NCBI GenBank assembly: GCA_001587575.1
Contig: LNJC01000001.1
Coordinates: 1-47,863, forward strand
DNA length: 47,863 nt
Direction of reading: 5' to 3'
DNA from: Candidatus Methanofastidiosum methylothiophilum
Lineage (GTDB): Archaea > Methanobacteriota_B > Thermococci > Methanofastidiosales > Methanofastidiosaceae
The notes under the pieces were generated by a model. That model made no database searches, was not told the DNA's origin, and worked only from the letters and a program-made list of their open reading frames with translations. Positions within the stretch are counted from its first letter, which is position 1; each line of letters opens with the position of its first letter. A program made the translations under genes and the position numbers. Positions 14,778 to 22,675 of this stretch are shown piece after piece.

Positions 14778-15422
14778 ATGGAGTACAAAGAACTAATTAA
14801 AGAAATTGATAGTTTAGCTATCGGTGAAAAAAAAGATATTTATGAAACACATTTTGGTGAAATTTTATTTGTATACCGCCCACATGAAGTTACAAAAAAT
14901 TTGAAGCGTGAATATGAAGTTAACAAAAACTTTCAAATATATTTGAAGGAATATAACAAAAAAGAATTTAGGCCTAATCATCTTAGATTATTAATCGATA
15001 TAAATTTAAAACTAAGATCAAATTCTGAAGAAAGAAATAATTTATTAAAAGCATTTGATGACATTTATTATGGTAAATGTCCTGAAATTATTTCTGAATC
15101 GCTATCCGAAAGCCTATTTTCTATGAGAATTAACTATTTAGAGTGTAATCTATATCTTGCTCAACTTTTTATGGCTGAACAAGATATTAATTATAAAGGG
15201 AGTAAATACGATCCCTGCAGATTATTTTTTCAGGGATGGATAAGAGAAGTATTGATGGGAACTCGAGAAATTGATGCTTTGTGTTGGAGTGTAACTAAAT
15301 ATCAAGCACCATCGATAAGATTTACTTGTCAAGATAACAAGAATCACAAAAAATACAATTCCAATAGAAAAGAATTATGGTATTTAGAAGATAATCAAAA
15401 CTGTCAGCAAAAATTAGAATAA
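14778..15422 (+). CDS. Uncharacterised protein divergent from the methyltransferase operon
   Basis: A 214-residue cytoplasmic protein that I do not recognise. It is mostly helical and charged. Features: FGEILFVYRPHEVTKNL near the start, a Ser/Glu helix ISESLSESLFSMRINYLECNLYLAQLFMAEQDI, then KYDPCRLFFQGWIREVLMGTREIDALCWSV and a Cys/His/Asn-rich end. No clear PD-(D/E)xK or HNH motif can be pointed to. It shares a short, palindrome-containing promoter with the RHH-methyltransferase operon, the position often held by the restriction endonuclease. A restriction function is a hypothesis from context only. Confidence 0.6.
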   Translation: MEYKELIKEIDSLAIGEKKDIYETHFGEILFVYRPHEVTKNLKREYEVNKNFQIYLKEYNKKEFRPNHLRLLIDINLKLRSNSEERNNLLKAFDDIYYGKCPEIISESLSESLFSMRINYLECNLYLAQLFMAEQDINYKGSKYDPCRLFFQGWIREVLMGTREIDALCWSVTKYQAPSIRFTCQDNKNHKKYNSNRKELWYLEDNQNCQQKLE

Positions 15423-15432
15423 AATTAAAAGG

Positions 15433-15528
15433 TGCCGGGGGCGGGATCCGAACCCGCGACCTCACGGTTTCCCAGCCTTGTTTCATGCTTATGAGCCGTG
15501 CGCTATAACCAGGCTAAGCCACCCCGGC
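15433..15528 (-). tRNA. tRNA-Met (CAU), elongator type, with 21-nt intron
   Basis: Acceptor GCCGGGG pairs with CCCCGGC, T-arm GCGGG-TTCGGAT-CCCGC, D-stem GCT/AGC, anticodon stem CACGG/CCGTG. The anticodon loop is interrupted after A37 by an intron at 15469-15489. The precursor folds as a textbook bulge-helix-bulge: exon CUCA pairs with intron UGGG, flanked by 3-nt bulges UAA and AAA, with cuts at UA^A and AA^A. G1-C72 and the absence of a GGG/CCC anticodon stem argue for elongator Met rather than initiator; tRNA-Ile2 with a modified CAU cannot be excluded. CCA is not encoded; a CCA-adding enzyme is at 29685. Confidence 0.93.
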
Positions 15529-15556
15529 AGGTGAGATTAAATCAACTATGGCCCAA

Positions 15557-15566
15557 CCTTTTTAAG
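15557..15566 (-). promoter_or_regulatory. TATA box of tRNA-Met
   Basis: CTTAAAAAGG on the minus strand, centred about 33 nt upstream of the tRNA 5' end, the expected archaeal TATA position. Confidence 0.5.
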
Positions 15567-15593
15567 ATTTGCTATTTAAGCCTAGATTCTTTT

Positions 15594-15722
15594 TTAGAGA
15601 GAATAATCCTTAACTGGCCTTATATAAGCCACATCAAAATTTGCACTAACTTCCTTTATCTCTGGAGATATATCTACCGGGTATCTCCTCCCGTCATAGT
15701 CTATTGGAATAAAAATTGACAT
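15594..15722 (-). CDS. Hypothetical 42-residue protein
   Basis: The 15529-15857 stretch between the tRNA and the hydrolase gene contains the tRNA promoter and this small frame. It begins MSIFIPIDYDGRRYPVDISP and ends VAYIRPVKDYSL. The amino-acid pattern looks coding, but there is no Shine-Dalgarno sequence before the ATG and a stop codon lies immediately upstream. It may be a small real gene or the remnant of a larger one. The remaining roughly 130 bases before 15858 are AT-rich promoter sequence. Confidence 0.3.
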   Translation of the reverse strand: MSIFIPIDYDGRRYPVDISPEIKEVSANFDVAYIRPVKDYSL

Positions 15723-15857
15723 CTAGGAGGAATATTATCAAATGAATAAAACTATATCGATTTTTCACTCATTTGAAAGTCATAATATACGCGTTATAGA
15801 TCTTCCTCCAAAATCTACACAAATTATAAAAATCCTCTTATTCTAAACTTTTATACC

Positions 15858-16943
15858 ATGAACAAAGAACAAATAGAATCCTCAATTGAGAAGTATTTCA
15901 AATCAAGGGTAGAAAAAGACCCAAATATCCGTAACGCCTTTCTATTTGTCCACTCAGATAGACTCGGTATTCACCTAAATCTTTCAGAAGGTGTCAACTC
16001 AAATCCAAAAGCACCTTACTACATTGCAAGTATAGGTAAACTATTCACATCTGTAGTTATAGGGATTTTAGTTGAAAGGGGAGTGTTATCATATGAAGAT
16101 GAGATATCAAAATATATTGATGATGACATCCTCGATAACTTACACGTCTATAAGGGAGTTGACTATTCAAGGGAGATAAAAATAAAACATCTATTAAATC
16201 ACACCTCTGGGCTCCATGACTACTTTTCAGACAAGCCAAAGAGTGGGAAGCCCATGATTGATATAATACTTAGCGAGCCCAACCGTTTTTGGAGTCCAAG
16301 AGAAGCTATCACCTGGTCAAAGGAAAACTTGAAATCCCACTTTCCTCCTGGAGAGGGGTTTCACTACTCTGACACCGGATACCTCCTCTTAGGCTTAATT
16401 ATTGAAAAAGTCACTCTAAATCCCTTTCACACAGCACTTCACAACTTTATTTTTACCCCCCTTAAGATGGATAACTCCTTCCTTGCATTCTATTCAAGGC
16501 CAGCTAAAAATAGTGACTACCCCATAGCAGACCTATTTGCTCGGGGCAAGAACGTCACAAATTTTACTAGCCTTAGCATTGACTACGCAGGAGGAGGGAT
16601 AGTTTCTACATCAGAAGACCTATTTAAGTTCATGAAGGCGCTTTCAAATAATCAGCTTGTTAATAAAGAAACTTTTCAGAAGATGAGGAAAGGGTCTGGA
16701 TTTTTCAATCTATTCTTCATCGGAATTGACTATGGGTATGGGCTTATGAGTTTTAAGACGATACCGGTATTGATGCCTGAAAAATATAACGTCTGGGGCA
16801 ATGCCGGCTCAATAGGGTCTTTCATGTTTTATAATGAAAAGCTTGATGCATATCTTATTGGAAATCTAAATAACTTTGGATACCATAGAAAAGGGATACG
16901 GCTGATGTTTAAAGTTATTGACATGCTAAGAAAAATAGAATAA
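15858..16943 (+). CDS. Beta-lactamase-family serine hydrolase
   Basis: Serine beta-lactamase/penicillin-binding fold (COG1680), 361 residues. The catalytic S-x-x-K is in YIASIGKLFTSVVIGILVERG, followed by KIKHLLNHTSGLHDYF, and the Tyr of the second motif is in FHYSDTGYLLLGLIIEKV. Members act as esterases, D-aminopeptidases or amidases. There is no signal peptide, so it is probably cytoplasmic; archaea have no murein, so the substrate is likely a small ester or peptide. Single gene with its own TATA-rich upstream region. Confidence 0.88.
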   Translation: MNKEQIESSIEKYFKSRVEKDPNIRNAFLFVHSDRLGIHLNLSEGVNSNPKAPYYIASIGKLFTSVVIGILVERGVLSYEDEISKYIDDDILDNLHVYKGVDYSREIKIKHLLNHTSGLHDYFSDKPKSGKPMIDIILSEPNRFWSPREAITWSKENLKSHFPPGEGFHYSDTGYLLLGLIIEKVTLNPFHTALHNFIFTPLKMDNSFLAFYSRPAKNSDYPIADLFARGKNVTNFTSLSIDYAGGGIVSTSEDLFKFMKALSNNQLVNKETFQKMRKGSGFFNLFFIGIDYGYGLMSFKTIPVLMPEKYNVWGNAGSIGSFMFYNEKLDAYLIGNLNNFGYHRKGIRLMFKVIDMLRKIE

Positions 16944-16965
16944 TAAAAATTAAAAATAAAATAAT

Positions 16966-17334
16966 TTATCCGGAACAGCCTGGGCATCCCATTGGTGGAA
17001 TTGGAGTTGTAACTATTCTACCTTTGTGAGGTCTGTACATCTTTATACCATATGTTGGTGTACCAGGGCACCATCCAGCAGATATTACTGCTCCACCAAG
17101 CTTGTGGAATCCTAGCTTTGTCTTTCCGAAGTTGTTTGTTGCTGTTTCTTCAGCGGCCAAACCTTCGACGTCGTTACCGTTAGCAAATTCTATAGCTGCC
17201 TTTTCCAAAGCGATCTGCGCCTTTTCATCAATAACTGCATTTGCAAAGTCATCTTCGTTTGCACCGGCTATTGCGCCAACACCAAGAGATGCAATCAATG
17301 CAACTGCAATAAACAAGGTCATAATCTTGTTCAT
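16966..17334 (-). CDS. Small exported protein, paralogue A of a local family
   Basis: 122-residue protein with a signal peptide (MNKIMTLFIAVALIASLGVGAIA). The next 50 residues, ANEDDFANAVIDEKAQIALE through GNDVEGLAAEE, are nearly the same as in the protein at 18441-18881. The C-terminal part is different and holds three Cys in CPG/CPGC contexts (GWCPGTPTYG and MGCPGCSG), possibly metal- or disulfide-bound. GGAGAT lies about 8 nt before the ATG. The promoter shares a 21-bp element with the paralogue. Family and function unknown; the constant module with variable end suggests a secreted series with different partners. Confidence 0.65.
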   Translation of the reverse strand: MNKIMTLFIAVALIASLGVGAIAGANEDDFANAVIDEKAQIALEKAAIEFANGNDVEGLAAEETATNNFGKTKLGFHKLGGAVISAGWCPGTPTYGIKMYRPHKGRIVTTPIPPMGCPGCSG

Positions 17335-17385
17335 ATTACAACATCTCCTTTTTTTGCACCAGATTTAACTCGCATGACTAGTATT

Positions 17386-17406
17386 TATAGTTGTGGTGTA
17401 AACCTT
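17386..17406 (-). promoter_or_regulatory. Shared promoter element, copy A
   Basis: Minus strand AAGGTTTACACCACAACTATA, with the TATA box (CTATAAATAC) at its 3' side about 50 nt before the start codon. The same element, with one mismatch, precedes the paralogous gene (18929-18949), so a common activator or repressor site next to the TATA box is likely. Confidence 0.55.
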
Positions 17407-17527
17407 TCTTTCTTGTATTAATTAAAACCTAACTAGTAATCAGATTCTAAAAATAAGGCCATTAACGTTTCACAATGTTTTATTTAGCTCAAATTAAGCT
17501 TAAAATAGAATAAAGAAAAATATTAAT

Positions 17528-18316
17528 TTATTTTTTATTTCCGTTGCCATTGCCTGAGTTTCCATTACCGTTGTTAGAGCCCGGATTACCATTTCCATTG
17601 TTGGATTTGTCCTCCTTGTTTGAGTTGTTGCTTGGTCCAACATCGGTAGAAGAGCTGTTAGATTCCCCTCTCTTCTCTTCAAACTTGTTCTGCTTTCTCT
17701 CCTGGATCTCTAGCTTTTTCTGCTCTTGCTCTTCATGTTTTACAATGTATCTTGCGCTGGCGGTCATCCTAGCCTCCAACGAGTTAAGCAATCCGTAAGC
17801 CCTTCCAATATTCCCCTCTTCTATGGCTAGCTGTATCTTTTCCATTGTTGGGATCAGCTTGGATAGGTGAACAGATACAGAAATAGGTAGATCAGCCTTC
17901 TGTATAAAGTATACAGACCCATTCACGTCCCCAAAGTAGTAACCTTCTTCATTTAGCCCTAGATAAAACTGGTATTCTCCTAAGGTAAATTGATTCAATC
18001 CGAATGATGTGTTGGCATCAGTTGAGCCTGTTGAAGCGTTTGTATCTCCTCCTGTGGAGTTAGTGTCCTGAGTTGGGAGAATGACAACTGTGCTCATATT
18101 ACTATCCTGATTATTGGAGAAGAGATCTAGCATTGTATCATAAAACTCCTTGGTCTCATCAGCGAGTTTTTGGTCTATTGTTGAAGAGTTAGACCCTCCG
18201 TCAGTTGACGTTGAGTTTGTATCTCCTAATCCATTATCCTCTGCAAATGCAAAAGGAACAACTGATAGTATTAAGGCAATAGCAAATAATGCCGAAACAT
18301 ATTTTTTAGCTGTCAT
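17528..18316 (-). CDS. Exported Ser/Thr/Asn-rich protein with coiled coil
   Basis: Secreted protein of about 262 residues. A signal peptide (AKKYVSALFAIALILSVVPFAFA) is followed by a Ser/Thr/Asn/Asp linker, a folded middle (FTLGEYQFYLGLNEEGYYFG and VYFIQKADLPISVSVHLSKLIPTMEKIQLAI), a charged helix with likely coiled coil (HEEQEQKKLEIQERKQNKFE), and an extreme Asn/Gly-rich tail made of NGN repeats. Linkers of this type are commonly glycosylated in archaeal surface proteins. It sits between the two small exported paralogues on the same strand. No family recognised. Confidence 0.65.
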   Translation of the reverse strand: MTAKKYVSALFAIALILSVVPFAFAEDNGLGDTNSTSTDGGSNSSTIDQKLADETKEFYDTMLDLFSNNQDSNMSTVVILPTQDTNSTGGDTNASTGSTDANTSFGLNQFTLGEYQFYLGLNEEGYYFGDVNGSVYFIQKADLPISVSVHLSKLIPTMEKIQLAIEEGNIGRAYGLLNSLEARMTASARYIVKHEEQEQKKLEIQERKQNKFEEKRGESNSSSTDVGPSNNSNKEDKSNNGNGNPGSNNGNGNSGNGNGNKK

Positions 18317-18440
18317 CAAAAGAGGAACTTTCAGGGGCGTTTATAACGGTATCCTTATCTATTGAAAATTCCTTAAAAAAATCTGTGAATACTGCTATTT
18401 ACCCATCAAAAGAAAAGAAGAATTAAAAATTAAAGAAAAA

Positions 18441-18881
18441 TTAAGCTACGTCACCAGGCAATACAAATTTTCCTTTGCTTACATCCCAATATGTGTGTTG
18501 ATATTTTACTATTACGTTATTACCGCTTGTTCCAGGAATTTCAACTACACGGTATCCTTTTGGAAGTGGAACATAGTTAGTTCCAGGTGGCGGTACTGGC
18601 CCTCTGATTGCTCTAACGTAGTGTGCTGAGTTTACTGCACCCATAAGATTTCTAAATGGCATTTTTGCTTTTGCAAGCTTTTCTCCTGCATCTTCTTCAG
18701 CTGCAAGACCTTCAGTATCATTGCCCTGGGCAAATTCAACTGCTGCTTTTTCATATGCAAACTGCGTCTTTTCATCAATAACTGCATTTGCGAAGGCATC
18801 TTCGTTTGCACCGGCTATTGCGCCAATACCCATAGATGCAATCAATGCAACTACAATAAACAGGGTCATAATTTTCTTCAT
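18441..18881 (-). CDS. Small exported protein, paralogue B of a local family
   Basis: 146-residue protein with signal peptide (KKIMTLFIVVALIASMGIGA) and the same N-terminal module as the protein at 16966-17334: ANEDAFANAVIDEKTQFAYE, then EGLAAEE. After residue 70 it diverges into a Cys-free region with Pro-rich GPVPPPGTNYVPLPKGYRV and a Tyr/Lys-rich end. GGAGG lies 8 nt before the ATG. It carries copy B of the shared promoter element. Function unknown; duplication followed by replacement or rapid change of the C-terminal half is the simplest reading. Confidence 0.65.
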   Translation of the reverse strand: MKKIMTLFIVVALIASMGIGAIAGANEDAFANAVIDEKTQFAYEKAAVEFAQGNDTEGLAAEEDAGEKLAKAKMPFRNLMGAVNSAHYVRAIRGPVPPPGTNYVPLPKGYRVVEIPGTSGNNVIVKYQHTYWDVSKGKFVLPGDVA

Positions 18882-18928
18882 AGCGTAACCTCCTTGTTAA
18901 GCTAATAACTCTTGATTTGTCCTTTATA

Positions 18929-18949
18929 TATAGTTGTTGTGTAAACCTT
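18929..18949 (-). promoter_or_regulatory. Shared promoter element, copy B
   Basis: Minus strand AAGGTTTACACAACAACTATA joined to a TATA box (CTATATATAA), about 50 nt before the start codon at 18881. It differs from copy A by one base. Confidence 0.55.
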
Positions 18950-19154
18950 CATAATTTATAGTATTTGCTGTTAAAATTAAGCTTAATTTATTCCATAGCT
19001 TCCTCTAATGTTTCATAACATTTCATTTAACTTTATTTTTACTCCAAATTTTAAATAAAGACTAATTATAGATATTTTTATCATAATAGTTCTTATTGAG
19101 CCTTTTTTTATCCTAATCCTTAACTTCTTGAGCACGTCAACATTTTTCATAAAA

Positions 19155-19167
19155 CTTATATATAAAG
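19155..19167 (+). promoter_or_regulatory. TATA box, probably leaderless transcript
   Basis: CTTATATATAAAG is centred about 23 nt before ATG 19184, so transcription should begin at or very near the start codon. Confidence 0.5.
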
Positions 19168-19183
19168 AAAAGAATTATTATTC

Positions 19184-20023
19184 ATGATTAATAAAAAATA
19201 TCTTAGTTTAGTGTTTTCTTTTATTTTACTTTCAAGCATGAGTGGATTTACCCCCATTTCGGCGCAGCAAAACGTCTATATAATTTCAAATAACATCGAC
19301 GTCGTTGCTAAACCTATATTAGAGGACTACTTCAGGGGGTATGGGCTTTTCCCGGAGTTTTTGGCACCTGACGATATAAACCAGATAAAAGGTGCAAGGT
19401 TGCTAATTATACTTGGCGGTCCAGACGCACCATTTGGTACAGGGCAACTGGCAAGCAGATATCTAGACTCCCTTGAAATAGCGTTCATAAGGCAAAAGGA
19501 CCAGAGATTTACCTTTATCAAAAATGATATCTTTGGACATGCCGATAGGGTAATAATAATTGCAGGTTCTGAAAGAGAAAAGACCTATGAGGAAATATTT
19601 AATCTTGTGAACGGCTCAAATGTAAGCTTTCAGACTGAGATACAGCAGGCTTCAGAAGGTAGGGTCCAGATAAGGGACCTCCCATTAATACTTGCAAGCA
19701 TCTCTTTTACCACAATAACTGTTGATAACATAGCCCACATATACCTTAAAATACAGAACTTTGGTAGGGGCAAGGCAACAAACGTCATAGTCGAAATCTC
19801 TGATGACTACTACTCTAACTTTTCCTTGCAAAGTGTTGATCCTGTCAGGAGAGTTGATGGAAACAAATTCTATATAGGCGATATGGAAGGCGGGGAAGTA
19901 CTAGAGCTTGACATTACTCTAAGGGCGAAGCAGAGCGGGATTTATACAGGCACTATTTCATATACTCACGATGGAATTGTTACATATGCCAGGATAAGGG
20001 ACATCACGACAACAGTCCCTTAA
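19184..20023 (+). CDS. Exported protein with C-terminal beta-sandwich
   Basis: 279 residues with a signal peptide (INKKYLSLVFSFILLSSMSGFTPISA). The first domain (about 28-150) alternates strands and helices: VYIISNNIDVVAKPILEDYF, ARLLIILGGPDAPFGTG and ADRVIIIAGSEREKTYEEIF. It resembles the S-layer-associated/COG-type domain that follows predicted protease genes in archaea. The second (about 165-279) is a CARDB-like sandwich (IAHIYLKIQNFGRGKATNVIVEISD). No C-terminal anchor. A role at the cell surface is inferred; the enzyme class is unknown. Confidence 0.65.
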   Translation: MINKKYLSLVFSFILLSSMSGFTPISAQQNVYIISNNIDVVAKPILEDYFRGYGLFPEFLAPDDINQIKGARLLIILGGPDAPFGTGQLASRYLDSLEIAFIRQKDQRFTFIKNDIFGHADRVIIIAGSEREKTYEEIFNLVNGSNVSFQTEIQQASEGRVQIRDLPLILASISFTTITVDNIAHIYLKIQNFGRGKATNVIVEISDDYYSNFSLQSVDPVRRVDGNKFYIGDMEGGEVLELDITLRAKQSGIYTGTISYTHDGIVTYARIRDITTTVP

Positions 20024-20107
20024 ACTATTTTTCGCCTTTTTTCAATAACCATTATCTTTAAATAGGATTTTTATAACTTGATTTTACGGTTGGGAGGGGT
20101 ACATACC

Positions 20108-21610
20108 ATGAAAAAAAGGGCATTTAATATAATTTTACTATCATTATTCATACTAAGTCTATTTGGGAGCATGGCAGTTTCTGCCGATGAGACGATAGAT
20201 ATTAGATTCTTTAAAACAGAGGGTTGCGAGAAGTGTGCAGAGGCAAAGGCAACTCTTGCTAAATTAAATCAAACAGTTTACAATGGGAAGTTAAAGATAA
20301 CTGAGATTGAGACATTTACCTCTAGCGGCTATAGAGAGTTTAAAGACCTTGGTTTCAGCATTACTCCAGCAGCCGTTATAAACGGTACCACAAAGCTTGA
20401 AGGTATAAGTCAGTTTGATGAGGCGTCTTTAAGAACACTTTTTGACTCCATTCTAAACTCTAAAACTACTCCTGATCAACCAAAAACTCCAGTTACAAAC
20501 GGGAAGACAATAAGATTCTTCTACGAGGAGCAGTGTGAGTATTGTAAGGCTTCTAAGGCAAAGATGTATGCACTTATCCAAGAGAAGGGCTACAACATTG
20601 AAGTTATAGAAGTTGATGTCTACACTCCGGCAGGGTACAGGGAGTTTTTAGATGCTGGATTTAAGATTGTGCCATCTGTCATAGTCTGCGGGACGACAAA
20701 GCTAGAGGGCGTTAACCAAGTTGATCCAAATATGCAGAAGGCTATTGAGGGCTGTATTGCAGGAAAGCCAATTACTGATGGTGGCGGGGTATCCACAATC
20801 ACTTTGATGGGAGCATTAGGTGCAGGATTCTTCTCAAGCTTCTCGCCCTGTCTTCTTGCAGTTCTGTCATTTATCATAGCTTACACTGCAGGAACAAGCA
20901 AAAAATCCATTTCAATATTATTAAAATCAATATTCTTTGGGCTAGGAATTACATTTTCCTATGTTCTTGTCGCTATAATGTTCCTTAAGTTGGGGCAGAC
21001 CATACCGGAGGCATACAGGTACCTGATATCCCTTTTTGGAGCTGTTATAACATTTGTCCTTGGATTGAATCTATTGAATACTGGGTTTGATCTGGTGGAT
21101 CTTCCAATCACAACAAAGCACTTCGCGCAGAAGATGACAAACAAGCTTGCCCTATCATATGGCCTCATAGGGGTCTTTGTGCTAGGGATGATATTCTCTG
21201 TGATTAAGCTACCATGTGCTGCCATAATCTTGCCTCTTTTAATTGACGAGGCGATATCTGGAACTGCATACACCGCATCACTCAAAGTTGCATTCTACGG
21301 GCTTGGAGTTATTATTCCCTTTATCGCAATAGGGGTAGTTGGTGCATTTACAAAGAACGTAGCAAGGGACATGAGATGGAATCCCACGGTAAGGTTTATC
21401 GGATGGGTCGTCGTCGGTGGCATTGTTATCTTGATATCCTTCTGGCTGTTGCTCCAGGGATTTGAGCTAGTTGAAGCTGTCACCACCCAATACATTTTAT
21501 ATACTATAATCTCATTTGCAATAACAATGTTTATAGTAGGTTTTGCCTACGGTAAGTGGAAGAAGGTAGATAAGGGTGACGACGGAAAGACGGAAGTTCG
21601 AGCATATTAG
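20108..21610 (+). CDS. Fusion of two thioredoxin/glutaredoxin-like domains with a CcdA/DsbD-type membrane domain
   Basis: 500-residue membrane thiol-redox protein. A signal peptide (about 1-26) is followed by two repeated glutaredoxin-like domains. The first has active site C40-E-K-C43, the second C143-E-Y-C146, and both contain the repeat GYREF...GF.I.P...GTTKLEG. After a linker comes a CcdA-type domain with about six to eight membrane helices and its two functional Cys in FSPCLLAVLSF and IKLPCAA. It should carry reducing equivalents from the cytoplasm across the membrane to the extracytoplasmic Cys domains. ATG 20108 is chosen because GGGAGG lies upstream; the ATG at 20078 would precede that site. 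Confidence 0.88.
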   Translation: MKKRAFNIILLSLFILSLFGSMAVSADETIDIRFFKTEGCEKCAEAKATLAKLNQTVYNGKLKITEIETFTSSGYREFKDLGFSITPAAVINGTTKLEGISQFDEASLRTLFDSILNSKTTPDQPKTPVTNGKTIRFFYEEQCEYCKASKAKMYALIQEKGYNIEVIEVDVYTPAGYREFLDAGFKIVPSVIVCGTTKLEGVNQVDPNMQKAIEGCIAGKPITDGGGVSTITLMGALGAGFFSSFSPCLLAVLSFIIAYTAGTSKKSISILLKSIFFGLGITFSYVLVAIMFLKLGQTIPEAYRYLISLFGAVITFVLGLNLLNTGFDLVDLPITTKHFAQKMTNKLALSYGLIGVFVLGMIFSVIKLPCAAIILPLLIDEAISGTAYTASLKVAFYGLGVIIPFIAIGVVGAFTKNVARDMRWNPTVRFIGWVVVGGIVILISFWLLLQGFELVEAVTTQYILYTIISFAITMFIVGFAYGKWKKVDKGDDGKTEVRAY

Positions 21611-22637
21611 GATATGTCTTGAAGAGGATGTCCAGTCCAAGTACAACTACCTTGAAGACCTGTCCTTTGTGCACTCAGCGCTTCCTGAAATAAACTTTGA
21701 TGAGATTGACACAGGGATAAAGCTATTTGGCAAACACCTTTCTTTTCCACTTTTTATCTCTGCCATGACGGGCGGAACTGACGAGGCATTGAAAATCAAT
21801 AAATCTCTTGCAAAGGCGTGCCAGAAGACCGGCATCGGTATGGGCCTTGGAAGCCAGAGGGCAATGATTGAGGATAATTCCCTTACATACACATATGACA
21901 TTAGAAAATACGCAAAAGACATCCTTCTTATTGGTAACATCGGCCTTCCCCAATTTGTCAAAGGGTATACTGAGAAAGAGGCGATATATGCAGTTGAAGC
22001 TGTAAAGGCCGACATGCTCGCAGTCCATCTAAATAGCCTCCAGGAAGTTTCCCAGCCAGAGGGCGATCTATTCTTTAAAGACGGCATTTCAATTCTAAGA
22101 GGCCTAAAGGAAAAGCTGCCGTTTCCTCTGATAGCAAAGGAGACTGGTGCTGGTATATCCAAAGAAACTGCTGAAAAATTAACATTTCTTGACGGCGTTG
22201 ACGTTGCAGGGCTTGGGGGGACAAGCTGGAGCGCTGTTGAGTACTATAGAAGCAGCGAGTACAAGGAAACAGTAAAGAGGCTCTGGAACTGGGGCATACC
22301 TACCCCACTCTCAATTGCAGAATGCAGGACCTCAGGAGTAAAGATTATTATTGGCTCTGGTGGAGTTAGAACAGGCTTTGACATCGCAAAGTGCATCGCA
22401 TTGGGGGCACAAGCATGTGGCATAGCGCTACCTTTCCTAAAGTTAGCAGTTGAAGAAAACGTCGATGGATTGGTCCAGAAGATAGAGACAATAAAGAGAG
22501 AGTTTAAGATAGCGATGTTTTTAAACTCATGTCAAAGTCCAAGTGACTTAAGGAACAGGCCATTGTTTCTAACAGGCGATTTGGCAAAGCTTATGCACCA
22601 GAGGGGAATGGATTTCCACTATTTTAACTATCGTTAA
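21576..22637 (+). CDS. fni: Isopentenyl-diphosphate delta-isomerase, type 2
   Basis: FMN- and NAD(P)H-dependent type 2 IPP isomerase, converting isopentenyl diphosphate to dimethylallyl diphosphate. Family motifs: RRKFEHIRICLEEDVQSKYN, LFISAMTGGTDEALKINKSLA, GLGSQRAMI, AVHLNSLQEVSQPEGD, VAGLGGTSWSAVE and the phosphate/FMN loop IIGSGGVRTGFDIAKCIALGAQACG. The start is GTG 21576, with AAGAAGGT 8 nt upstream, overlapping the end of the redox fusion gene by 35 nt. In this window it joins phosphomevalonate dehydratase (43638), cis-prenyltransferase and geranylgeranyl reductase, all isoprenoid steps. Confidence 0.95.
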   Translation: MTTERRKFEHIRICLEEDVQSKYNYLEDLSFVHSALPEINFDEIDTGIKLFGKHLSFPLFISAMTGGTDEALKINKSLAKACQKTGIGMGLGSQRAMIEDNSLTYTYDIRKYAKDILLIGNIGLPQFVKGYTEKEAIYAVEAVKADMLAVHLNSLQEVSQPEGDLFFKDGISILRGLKEKLPFPLIAKETGAGISKETAEKLTFLDGVDVAGLGGTSWSAVEYYRSSEYKETVKRLWNWGIPTPLSIAECRTSGVKIIIGSGGVRTGFDIAKCIALGAQACGIALPFLKLAVEENVDGLVQKIETIKREFKIAMFLNSCQSPSDLRNRPLFLTGDLAKLMHQRGMDFHYFNYR

Positions 22638-22645
22638 GCAATAAC

Positions 22646-22653
22646 TTTATATA
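22646..22653 (+). promoter_or_regulatory. TATA box, probably leaderless transcript
   Basis: TTTATATA is centred 26 nt before ATG 22676, so the beta-propeller mRNA probably starts at the start codon; there is no Shine-Dalgarno sequence. Confidence 0.45.
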
Positions 22654-22675
22654 CTATTAGTGATTAACGGTATTC

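Larger units (their letters stand above)
18882..19183. other. Intergenic region with two divergent promoters
   Basis: No coding frame is supported here. It holds the shared promoter element of the upstream minus gene (18929-18949). Further out is an AAATTAAGCTTAA word that also occurs upstream of paralogue A, near 17493, within a partly conserved stretch (GTTTCA.AA). At the right end is the TATA box of the plus-strand gene (19155-19167). Confidence 0.5.

Noticed and set aside
15498..15719. Plus-strand frame across the tRNA and its promoter
   Set aside because: It overlaps the tRNA gene and has no recognisable protein pattern.
17102..17368. Plus-strand open frame over paralogue A
   Set aside because: Ala/Ser-rich shadow of the conserved minus-strand module; an equivalent shadow does not persist over paralogue B.
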